Positions 1 through 10,010 of a stretch of DNA of 64,000 nucleotides are shown here, piece after piece. Location of the stretch: NCBI GenBank assembly GCA_002778195.1, contig PCDI01000003.1, positions 1,881,913 to 1,945,912 on the forward strand, given 5' to 3'. Within the stretch, counting starts at the first letter, position 1; each line of letters begins with the position of its first letter. Below the pieces are notes generated by a model. It worked only from the letters and a program-made list of their open reading frames with translations. It ran no database searches and was not told the origin of the DNA. The DNA is from Raffaelea ambrosiae. Its lineage: Eukaryota > Ascomycota > Sordariomycetes > Ophiostomatales > Ophiostomataceae. Position numbers and translations under genes: made by a program.

Positions 1-299
1 AGCTAGCATACGAGCAGACAGACAATAAGCAAGCAGGGTGGGGCTCCGGCACGGCGGTCCGTGACAGTGATCCAGATCGTTGATCCGTAGTGATCCGTCG
101 TGATCTCGGTGATTCATCGTAAGCTGGATCGTTGCTCCATAGTGATCCACCGTGATTCGTCACGTGATTGTTTATGTCATTCTTGTTCTGCCGTAGTTGT
201 CCGCCTTGGGTTCCTTCTTTCTGGTCCAATCGTCTGTTCTTTGTATCTTCAACCGCGGGGGCCGCTGCTTGGGTTGTAACAAGTTAATACAAGCTACAT
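1..299. repeat. Imperfect GTGATCC-rich tandem repeat at window edge
   Basis: This stretch has ordinary base composition, in contrast to the AT-rich DNA that follows. From about 72 to 170 there are two imperfect copies of a roughly 52-bp unit, each starting near C-[CT]-[AG]-GATCGTTG and continuing with several GTGATC-type words. It may be the terminal or untranslated part of the adjacent minus-strand retroelement. Positions 8-19 (GCATACGAGCAG) resemble GCATCCGAGCAG near 4137, which would fit related long terminal repeats, but the match is too short to prove it. No gene is visible. Confidence 0.4.
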
Positions 300-1247
300 T
301 AAGCGATAGCTCTTTTTAAACCGTAACCACTTCGATTTTAACGCGACCAAAATAAGCATATAAAACTAACACTTGTTTCGCGAACACCAACCGCGATTCG
401 AGGTCGGAGAGTAGCTTTAACTCCTTTTTCTTATTCGGTTTTTCTTAGTAATTCGGTTTTCGAAAGGGGTTATTAACGGAATTGGTTTTTTTAACCCAAT
501 ATTTAATCTTAAAATCAAAAAAAGTAAAATATATACACCACCTAACCTACCTCTCGTTTAACTTTTCTTATTATATAAATGTACGTAAGTTAACATAGTT
601 TAATAAAACCTCGATTTTATATCGGTTACCCTTTAAGTACTAACGTTAATGTTTAAAGGAATCTACGATTATTATTATCTTTTAATTAAAAGTGTTATAT
701 CGTAACTCTAACTCGTTTTATTTTCGAAATTAAAATGCGATAAAGTGTTAACGACCCTCGTCGTCCGGCTAAAATAAAATCCCTGCTTTTACGAATTTTA
801 ACGCATCGATCTTAAAGCGTAAACGGCGCGCTAGGTCGAAGTGCTTTAGCAAGGGGGCGCGAGTAAATTCTTTTCGCAGTTAGCAAAATGCTTACGTCGC
901 CCTCTCGTTAAAGCGCACTCGCTCGGGCTTCTTCCCGTTTTTCATTTCTTTTAAAAGTTTATTTAACGAGGTTATGATTTTAAAGTACTTTTAAATAAAA
1001 CGTTAGTAAAAGTTATAAAATCTTAAAAACACTTAAATCTTTTAATACGTTTTAAATAACTTTTACGTAACGATAGCCTTTACCCGAGACGGGTCTATTT
1101 ACACCCCGGTATTAGAAAGGATAAATCTTAGAAACTCGACTTAGTTTTAATAGAATTCGCACTTAACCAGGTTTATAAACAACTATGCTTTTTATAGCTT
1201 TTTGAGTACGTTTTACACGTATTTAATATATTCGTTTTAACTTTTAA

Positions 1248-1640
1248 AAAACACTAACACGTCGTTTATATACGTAATATACGTTACGTCGACTAACCCG
1301 CGGAAAGCCGTATATACATAATATTAAAACGTAATCAGCGCATTTATAAAGCCGAATAGTAAAACTATATATTCGTAATGTTTATACCGCGTACGAAACG
1401 CCGTCTTTCACTCGTCTCCTTCTTTAATTCGGATTCGATAGTAAGCGTCTTTAATATCGAGCTTAATAAAGTACTTAACGCTCGAAATTCGGTTTAAAAT
1501 CTCCGAGATTAACGAAAGAGCGTAACGGTTTTTAACCGTAACTTTATTAAAGCTTCGATAGTCGACGCAAAGCCGTAAAAAGCCGTTTTTTTTAAACACG
1601 AAAAAAATAAATACTCCGGCTAAGCTTTTACTTAATCGAA
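1248..1640 (-). pseudogene. Reverse transcriptase relic (Ty3/gypsy pol)
   Basis: A 63-residue open stretch (1408-1599) contains the RT motifs LCVDYR, NK.T.KNRY.L and KLDI.DAY..IRI, characteristic of Ty3/gypsy polymerases. Reading leftward in the same frame, the codon after the stretch is TGA where the family normally has Trp; a TGG-to-TGA change is a classic RIP product. Further along (about 1248-1272) the catalytic YxDD box reads YIND, so an active-site aspartate is replaced by Asn through a G-to-A type change. No functional polymerase can be made from this copy. The rest of pol is not readable. Confidence 0.85.
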
Positions 1641-2516
1641 TTCGCTCGTTTTATAAATTCTCTTTAAAATACTTTCGTAACTCTTTTAACTCTCGTTCGA
1701 ATAAAGGATAAATCGTTTCGTAAAAAGGCTACGCTTCGTTAATTAAATTAATTACGTAATTCGTTTTTTAAACGGGCGGTAGTATAACCGCGCTCGTTTC
1801 GTTAAATATAAGAGTAAAGTTGGTAAACTCCGTTAATATACCACCGTAAGACCGGCGCTTTAAGGTTGCTTCGTCTTTGAGAAGGTATTGCTTAAGCTTA
1901 ATCTACTTAAAACGATTAAAGAGTGTAAAAACTACGTATACGATTACGATATTCTTAGTCTTTTTAACGAACTTACGAAGCGTATTAATTATGAGTTTAT
2001 TAAAGCGGTGATTAAAACACCACTAACTACTTTTAATCGTATTAATAGTTAAATCCTTTAAAATCGTTACTCTTAAAAGAATGAAGCTTTTACTCACCGC
2101 CTTCATTCGTAAAATACTCACGTAAAGCCGTATAAACTCTTTAGTTTAACCCTAATAGTCGATAAGCTTTAATAACACCTTTTATAACGTCGTTAGCGTA
2201 ACGGTTAAGCCGTTCGCTATCTTTAATCACGAAGCTCAACTTTTCTTCTTTCGAAGTTCGATTCGCGTAATAAACTTTAATGAAACGATATTGACTTTTA
2301 CTTTCGTATTAAGGTTAACGATAGTTTAGTGTTTTCGGTCGGTTTTTACTACGGCTAAACTATATAATCGTACGCCGATCTTTACTTTAACGAGCGCTTC
2401 TTCCTTCGATTGAATAAAAGCGCTCACGCGTTTTTTATTTTCTTTTTTAATTCGGCGTTGTACTTTAATACACTTTTAACTTTTTAAACCTTCGTAAAGT
2501 TAATCTTCGACTTCGT

Positions 2517-2558
2517 ACACTTTAATACGATATATTTTTTTTTTTCGTAGTTATAACA
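2517..2558 (-). pseudogene. Gag zinc-knuckle relic with two metal ligands lost
   Basis: Minus-strand translation gives a 14-residue segment beginning and ending with Cys, exactly the spacing of a retroviral-type CCHC knuckle (C-X2-C-X4-H-X4-C). The second Cys position and the His position are both Tyr. These are TGC-to-TAC and CAT/CAC-to-TAT/TAC class changes, each explained by a single RIP-type transition. This places the nucleocapsid part of gag here and fixes the orientation of the element. Confidence 0.6.
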
Positions 2559-3960
2559 TATAATACCCGACCTTTTATTCATTTTCTCTTTAAGCTTCTC
2601 CCCCTTTTTCTCCTTTAAGCCGCTTTTAAAGCGCGGGTTACTCGCCTTTCTAAAAGTGTTTTACTATCTCTTTTTTAAATCACTTTATAACTTCTCGTTT
2701 TTCAACTTTCTCTTTTTTACGTACTGCTTTTAATAGTTTTTCGTATAAGTAATAAAAGTATTAAAATTAATAAATTAATAGTTAAAGCTAACGATTAACG
2801 ATTATCGTAAGTTTTTTTATAGTTTAAAATAAAAGGTCTTTTTTCAATAATATTTAAAAAAAGCTTTTATTTTCGATTTAAAAGATTAAAAGTAAAAAAG
2901 AAATTCGGCTAAGCTTTAGTTTTCGTTTTAAGCCGCTTTTCGGTATTACTAGTAAGTAATTAACGACGAGTCCTCACTCTCGAAAAAAAGCGTTATCGTT
3001 TATTCTTTAAAACAGGTTTAAAACCTCTTCGCTCGTTAAATTTCCTTTTTTAAACTTAAGTTAGTTAAGTATTACTTTTATTAGTTTTAAAAGGTGGTGT
3101 TAAACCGAAATAAAGCTATTAATACGCGTTTTTTAAAGTCGCGAAAACGTTACGAAGCGGCTTTAAAAACGTCCTTCATCGCTCTTACTTACGTATTTCG
3201 TTATATAAAGGTAAACTTACTCGTAAACTTATTAAAAAACGAAATCTTTACGTCAACTCCGTCGTCGTAATTATCGTCGTCGTAGTCTTCGCTTTCGTTA
3301 ACCCTTAAACTAAGCGTTAACAAGTGAATCTCACTACAAAGAGTCGGCTCGCGGTAGTTTTTAATACTCGCGCGCGTTTCGTTATACGCGTTCGTTAACT
3401 TTAAAACATTCTTCGCTATTAGTGTTTAAACCGCTCGAAGTTATAAGGTTTATTACTTAGTTCGTAAAAGCTTAGCTTCGATGTTACGAATCTGCTTAAC
3501 GAGTATCAACCGCTCTTTCGCTTATTCGAGCTCGCGGCGAGCTCGAGCTGCGACGAGTTCGTCGTCTTCGACGGCCCCTTAAGCCGGCGTATTTACGAAC
3601 AGCGTTTCGTTATCGGGTTAACCGCTCGCTTCAACCGCTTTTCCTTCGATGTTAAAGAGTGCGGTCGTTATTAATAAAGGGTCTTTACTAACGGCCGTTA
3701 TCGCCGTCTACCCTCGTTCTTACTATCTCGTACTTAGTACTATCTTCTTTAATCCTTTAAATAACCTTAAGTGAAAGATTTAAAAATGTTAGGGTAGTAC
3801 TTGTAGTCAAGTAGAAGATCGCGAAAGATAAAAGTATTTTATTAACGAAGGTAGAATTTCGTAAATTATACAACTAAATCTTATCCCCTTCTTTTCCAAA
3901 GGGTAAAAGGCCCTCGCTATATCGAGGGCTTCTAAGGGGCTTTATACGTAGCGTCCTTAA

Positions 3961-4168
3961 GCCGCGTACGAAGCCCTAGCTCCGCGCCACGCTTAAGGGT
4001 CCGTGCGTGCGCCCCGTAGCGCACCTCCCTTCGGACTTATGCTGGCTGCACGGTCACGTGCCCTGTTGAGGGTGGCACGTGCTTAGGCAGGTTATCCGCA
4101 CGTGCTTAGCCTGCTCGTAGGAAGCTCGCAAAGCACGCATCCGAGCAGGCTCGCGATATCCTTACAGT
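3961..4168 (-). repeat. Candidate LTR / leader of the retroelement
   Basis: At about 3960 the composition switches abruptly from AT-rich to about 60% GC. The segment contains several short internal repeats of GCACGTGC and GAGCAGGCTCG-like words. Read on the minus strand it would begin TGTAAGGATATCGCG, compatible with the TG start of a 5' LTR next to a minus-strand gag. No second complete LTR copy lies in the window, so the assignment rests on position and end dinucleotide only. Confidence 0.35.
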
Positions 4169-4848
4169 CCGTTAAGGCAAAAATGGTCAAAGCTACTTTC
4201 GTTTACATCAGATATAGCGCTTTCCAAGAGAGAGATGTCTTTTAGGTGAACTGAGGAACATTGTAGAAAAAACACGTAATGGCCTAATAGAAAGCCAGAA
4301 TTTAAGCGCCGTTGTCCAGCGCTTGCGTACAATCCTCCGTCTCAAACAAGACAGCTTAAAGTCCAATCATTTTCTGGGCGCTTCAATTCGATTGTCACAA
4401 CCTCTGACATTTTAATCCTCTTAAATTTTGAAAGGGTTCCTATTACCACAGGTTTCTTATTTCTTCGGCTAGACTCTGTATAGGCTGATATATCTACACA
4501 TATTTGTGGCTCCTTAATTTAGCAGTCTGAACTGCGTGAGTTTGATTTTTTATAGTCATAACGATTGGCTATGGTTGATTAAAGCTTTCAGTGTTACAAC
4601 CCTACGTTTCAGGTGAAATGGCCGCAAATCGAATGCCTCCAGGATGGAACATAGGAATCCTATTTCATAGACAACCCAGATAAGAATCAACACTTGGATG
4701 AGTGAGGATGCGACCTTTTTGTACTTAGCTACCCTGGTCTAAACCGTCCTGAATTTGTGATAGAATCCATCAGCATCACCACTACTGTTCTTTTGATTAC
4801 AGTTAGGATACCGGCAGCAGCGGAAAAAGTCCGGTTAGCAGGCGTGTT
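4169..4848. other. Intergenic, nothing recognised
   Basis: Normal to slightly AT-rich sequence without the TpA excess of the adjacent element. Short open frames have no family motifs. I see no gene, repeat or RNA here. Confidence 0.5.
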
Positions 4849-5444
4849 TTACAGTACGGATACAGTACCGTCGCCTTGCTGCCTGGTACAGGACCTGGCA
4901 AGCATCTGGTCATCTGGGACTGCGACCCCTACGAGCCTGACCCGGCCACCGGAAGGACCGTCAGACAGAGCCGCGCAAAGGACGTGCTCCACGAAAATGG
5001 CCATCCATGCTTCATTTAACCGCATAATAAACGACGTGACCGAGTCTGTAGACAATCCGTGAGACACGCCACCCAAATGGTCGCTACACAAATACTCAAT
5101 GAAAAGCAGACCGAGAAAGCGCCAGACTTCATAAACCGCTTTGTGATATCGGCAGGGGCTAGATATTGTTAGCTTTGTCTTGTTCGGTTTCAAGAACATC
5201 CGGGGGAAGCGTACTAGAATGCCCTCCAACAATTCCTTCCACTGCATAAGCAGCAAAGATACTTGTCTTCTTCGTCCGTACATTTCCAGAGGTATTTGGC
5301 AACTCCTATATTTCTGTTACTGGATGTTGAAATATTGGCAAATAGAGTGTTGATTATTAAGAAGAACTGGCGGCCAGGCCTGGCTCGGCCTAATCGCGAC
5401 GTTAAAACAAACAAATAATAAAATAAATTGTATGCAATCACCAC
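4849..5444 (-). CDS. Doubtful hypothetical coding region (possible fragment)
   Basis: The only support is internal. A well-formed 56-nt intron can be drawn at 5159-5214 (donor GTACGC, branch GCTAAC, acceptor TAG). Removing it joins the frame ending ..NCWRAF to the frame starting PCRYHKAVYEVW.., which stays open to a stop at 4849. The downstream part (VYEVWRFLGLLF, SFIMRLNEAWMAIF) looks protein-like. The upstream frame has no ATG within reach, since the frame opens at a GTG at 5444, so a 5' exon is missing or the locus is decayed. I do not recognise the family. It lies between the RIP-affected element and the chromodomain gene on the same strand. Confidence 0.25.
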
Positions 5445-5670
5445 TCGCCCACCCCTCTTATACGTGTTGACTATTGTTCAGCCGTTACACCTTATCACTA
5501 TCTTATCGAGCATAAACCCTCCTAGCCTGATCAACTAGCAGAGACGCTCTCCCCTTGGAAGTGCTTTTATAACATAATATAAATAAAATAAAATAGAAAA
5601 AGCTATATAAGTATTATGAGATATAAGCATTCGCTATGACAACTCGTAGTACGGTCTACTATTCCAAACC

Positions 5671-7551
5671 TTAATGGAGAGCCACCTGTCCCAGCTTGTT
5701 GTCATCGGGATGATAAGGAGCCTCTCTGCCGTATTTACAAGCTCGGAGCCACTCGACAAGTCTTGCAGGCGGTCCTGGCATCTCCGGATGTGCGTCGTGG
5801 TACTCATGGAGGACCTGAGGGCATCCTTTGAAGCCCTCAGCGAGGTACCATTTGTCATCGTCTTCCCAATCAGCCCAGTCAACCTGGTACTGGAGCTGCT
5901 CGTTGCATACACGTGAAGCCAGGATCTCTTGGACATCCCACTTATCCTGGCTCTTAACTTTGGCGCACGAAAGGTTCTTCTTGCCTTGGTCATTCGCAAG
6001 GCTCCGTTTCGTAGACTGTGTTGGTATGCATCGCTGGCTTCTAGAAGCATCGTTTTCGGGTCTGTGATTCGTACAGAGCAACTCGCTGAAATCCTCACTC
6101 CACTCCAACTGGTAAGTCACTCTATCATGTTCCGTAACAATCTTCAGGACGGAATTGCTAAGTCGCTTTTCCTCGAATCTGGTGGCATGAGTCTCTGCAA
6201 GCTCTCTTTCCGGGTCGGAACCTTGCGAAGACGGAGGGCTACGAATGTAGCGCCGACTGCTGTTTGGAGTTAATGTTTGGACTCGTCTTTCCCGTGAGTG
6301 GCGACCATTCGAGCGACTCCGCCGCGTCTTGGCTGCTCTGGAAGAGGTTGTTCGGATAGAAGGATTCTTTTTCTGGCGTTTAAGCGGTGGCGGGTAAAAG
6401 TCATCATCGTCTTTATCATCCTGGTCTCTTTCGCCATATGTAGAAGGTTCAGAACCGTACACGTCTTCGCCTTCAACATCCGCCGTGTCATGCCGACGAT
6501 GGTCCGCGAGATACTGGGATTCTTTTTGGTAGACAGCTTTAGTATCGTCCTTGCTGGGACGATCTTTATTGCATGTGCCGCCAGACCCGCGGAATCTTAG
6601 ACGAGCCGCGACCCTTTTCTGAAGACGAGATTTCGGCTTCGTCCTGAGCAGTTCAGCGGTACTGACGTTGTCGTCACTTTCGCTTGCCAAGTTATGGCAC
6701 GTCGGACTGTCTTGACGCTCCTCGCCGTATAGCTGTGGACTCTGACGCTTAGCCAGCTGGTCTGGACTAGGCGCAGCTTGCATCTCGACTCTCGTTGGCG
6801 TAGCGTGATGTAGCTCATGAGTGATTCTGTTGCGTATGGTGTCCTCAGAATCGGTTCCTTGCGGAGCTTCAGACATAGGTGATTGCCGCAGCCATAACGG
6901 ACCAGATGACGGCATTAGAGAATGCTCCTGAACAGGTGCTTCCTGCTCTCGACTTGGCGTAACCTCGTCACCGGCATCACCCTCATTACTAATCAACGAG
7001 GTTGATGGTGGCAGTAGAGGGCGTTCTGGGCCGTCTGTCTTTTGCTGCTGGCTCGATGCGACCTTATCGGCCGGTTCGATTATCTCGTTGAGGGAAAGCT
7101 CCCTCAAGCCCTCCTCGCCAGTAGTAGGAAATGTGGCATCAAGACCCATATCTGTTCAGACATGTTAGCCTATTATTGTTGATGCATTAACGGATGGGAA
7201 ATTTAGGGACTTACCAGCACCAGTATTGCTGTCACGGCCAAGATTAAGCAGACGCAGCTCATTGACGGATGGGGAAACCGTGTTCGATTGGCCGTTGTCA
7301 AGATTGACGGGAGCGCTGCCAAACCCAGCATCTCTATGTTCAGCAGTCGGGCAAATGAGGTCGTAAACCGACGGGAACGGATCATCGATTTGGTCATCGC
7401 CTGAGACGTAAGTCTCGTCATCGTCTGAATCGCAATCCTCGATGTAGATGGCGTCGTCTTGAGAGCGCCCAGCTTGGGAAGATTCGCCGTTTTGAGTCAG
7501 GCGCTCTGGATCTGCTGCTGAAAGACTGTAGAAATTTTGGCTGTCCATCAT
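5671..7551 (-). CDS. Chromodomain protein (605 aa, one intron)
   Basis: Probable chromatin-binding protein. Start ATG at 7551; exon 1 runs to 7215; the intron is 7152-7214 (GTAAGT donor, GCTAAC branch, CAG acceptor; 63 nt) and splicing restores one frame to the stop at 5671. The first ~440 residues are acidic, Ser/Arg-rich and low complexity with basic clusters (likely nuclear signals). Residues about 517-575 form a chromodomain-like module: WDVQEIL, QYQVDWADW, KWYLAEGF, then a helix around LHEYHDAHP and a PGPP tail, the pattern of many fungal chromo proteins. A weaker, possibly degenerate chromo-like strand region (LKIVTEHDRVTYQLEW) lies near 445-470. Its nearest mobile neighbour is a Ty3/gypsy element; some of these encode integrase chromodomains, so an origin by capture is possible but unproven. 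Confidence 0.7.
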
Positions 7552-10010
7552 ATTGTCGGTATGGGAGCACGTCTAAGTAGGAACGAATGAATGCTAATAG
7601 ACTTTTTTTCGAAAGTGAGAAACTGAAATGTCTTTGCACTCGAGGACGTCGGCAACTTGGACAGATATATATATAAAGCGCAGAGCAGGAGGCCTCAACT
7701 GCAGAATCAGCAAGGAGGCTTCACTTGGTCTTCACAGAGTCCCCGTCTTGCGCCATCCATCCAGCGGCCGACGGAGCGCCCTCGGTCGCGAGCCTTCGTT
7801 CGTGATGCAGCCAGGAAGGCCGCTCCCTCCAATCTCTCGTATGTCCGCCAATCATGCAACTGCCGAGACAGATACGAGACAGCCAGGGAGGATGGCTCTC
7901 GAAGAGGCCACCGTTGCCTGCGAATCACATCTCCGGCTGCACGACATAAAGACCGCGGCGTCTCCAGAGATTGCGCCTATGGCAGCCTAGCTGATGTGAT
8001 AGAGGCTGTGTTAGTTTCTCGCCGTCGTCGTCGTCATGCGCCCACCCACTCGCCATCATGCCATTCGTCCTGGTGTCCGGTGGAATATCTCTACCTAGAT
8101 TTCCCAGAGCATTAGTAAAGCTGAAGGCCACGCCATCTCGTCAGATCCGCCTCATTGCTTACTATACTGAGAAATATCCTCGCACTCGCTTATGCCGTTA
8201 TCTCGGCTCGTTAGGCTCCCTGCCTAAGTTCGTGTCTGCCCATTGACCGAATAAGCCCATAGATTGCTCAATATCTCGCAGGGGTGTAGATCCGTCGCTA
8301 ATGCATCATGAGCAAAACAAGATTCGTCTTGAGCCAACAGCAATCCTTCGGAAAGGACACGTCATCCTAGGACGTGCCTCTTCCCAACGTCCCCGCTGTG
8401 CCGTGTGAAGAATCAAAAAGAATCTAGGCGAACCCACTGCTGTAGCCTGATTTACCACTCGCGAATCAGGCAAGAGATGGCTATCGAATCAGAATCGCAT
8501 CCTGTCCCATGCAGGACCTTTTTTCCGCAGATTTTGTGGTAGTTGTATTTGCAATCGGTCCGACTATAACCAAGGAGGTGTCTGGTGCGTCGACGGAAAT
8601 CCTGTAGCCGAGCCATGGAAAGAGCGGGCGAAGATGTGGAGGCCTCTTGATGTCTTTGCACTAGCAATACCACCGGTCCTTGTGATCAATTTGGTAATGG
8701 CTTAGACAGGGCCAAGGGAGAGTAGATTGTGCCTTGTAGACGAAGAGGAACGCGGCCAAGTGCTAAACGCAGCAAGGTTGTTACAAAGCGCTGTAAGAAT
8801 GGGTTTGTTATTGTGAAGAAAGAATAGGAAGTCAGTATTCGAGTGTAGGAAGGCGAGGGTAGAAAAGTTCCATAGCGAGCAGTGAAAAAAAAGCGTTAGA
8901 GGAGCGACATCAGAGCGATGAGTGTGATGAATAGAGGGCGAGGGGAAGGGAGCCACGCAAGGATCCTCGTAGAGACAAGTGCAGAAAGAAAAAGGAGGAG
9001 GCGGAAGGTGGCAGAGACAGGGTTTAGGAAAAGAATCAAAGCACTGCCATGAAAAGCCGGAGAGAGGAAGAAAATGAAAAGAAGGGAAAGAAGTCAAGAG
9101 TACAAGAGAGAGACGTCGAGAAAGAAGGCCTGTATTTATATGCGGTCGTCAAGGAGGCTGCGAGAGCGGGCCAATCAGCAACGAATTGCGGCCCCACACT
9201 TCCTGATTGGGACGGCCGCTCACTATGGCGGCCACAACAGTGTGTTCTCCTTTACAACTAAAATTTTAAAAATTAACAAACTAAAAAACTAAAAAATGCA
9301 CACTACGACGCACCTTATCGGCCCCGGCCCAGCAAGATATGCGTTCTGGGTGCCAGCCGGTTGCGCCATATCTGCTAATAATCCGAACATGGGCATTGGC
9401 TCGGCGTCAGTCCTGGAGGGAGTCCAGAGACAAGCTCTGGGGGTGTGTTTTTTTATCGAAAATGTCGAAATGTCGAAAATGTCGCTAAAGCAGCTGATTG
9501 GACTGGGCCAGGGACGGCCGACCCGCTCGCCGTCCTCTTTTCTCCTTACGTCCCCCCCCCCCCATCGCTGCCATGCGGAGAGATAGCACAGACGGGGAAG
9601 CCTCCAGATACCAGAGTATGAGCGAGTCCATGGTCGATCCGCTCCCGCGCGTGTCCGGGGGGGCTGTTCCGTCCAATCAGTCGGGTTTCCGATCCTCTGC
9701 AGATGGTCGAGATGGACGAGGCCGCAGGCCACAGCCCCAAGCTGGCTGGCCCCAAGGCGGTGTGGATCCCGCCCCGATTGTGCCATCGCTGCTATTTCTG
9801 GGTGATGGGGGACGTAGGGAGGGCGCGCCGGCCGTACAGCAGGTACTTGTATAGAGCACGGCACACGTCCCACCCGTGCGGCCTGCCTGTCCTTGCCATT
9901 CCGGAGCACCGGCGCCACGACCCTGCCCGTACGTGCGCACTCCTGCATCCGAACGGACTGTTCTTGCTTTTTGCCCCCCACCACGTCGCCCAACCAAGCA
10001 CGCGCCCCCC
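7552..10010. other. Long intergenic region, no gene supported
   Basis: About 2.4 kb with only short, mutually overlapping open frames and no recognisable motif. The segment 8700-9130 is purine-rich on the plus strand (pyrimidine-rich on minus). A minus-strand frame there would encode a Phe/Pro/Ser-rich low-complexity peptide, more like a pyrimidine-rich leader than a protein. From about 9290 GC rises sharply towards the amidase; 9551-9561 is a poly-C run. It presumably includes the amidase promoter. Confidence 0.5.

Larger units (their letters stand above)
300..3960 (-). mobile_element. RIP-degraded Ty3/gypsy LTR retrotransposon remnant
   Basis: About 3.6 kb of AT-rich DNA, dominated by TpA and poor in CpA/TpG, which is the signature of repeat-induced point mutation. 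No long open frame survives. On the minus strand, a gag-type zinc-knuckle relic (2517-2558) lies upstream of a reverse transcriptase relic (1248-1640), giving the gag-to-pol order of Ty3/gypsy elements. Integrase and RNase H were not recognised in the remaining left part, so the copy is probably also truncated or too mutated to read. In related fungi such islands are usually heterochromatic; that is inference here. Confidence 0.85.

Noticed and set aside
8702..9097. 131-codon minus frame rich in Phe, Pro and Ser
   Set aside because: Produced by a pyrimidine-rich tract; no domain, no intron signals, low-complexity composition.
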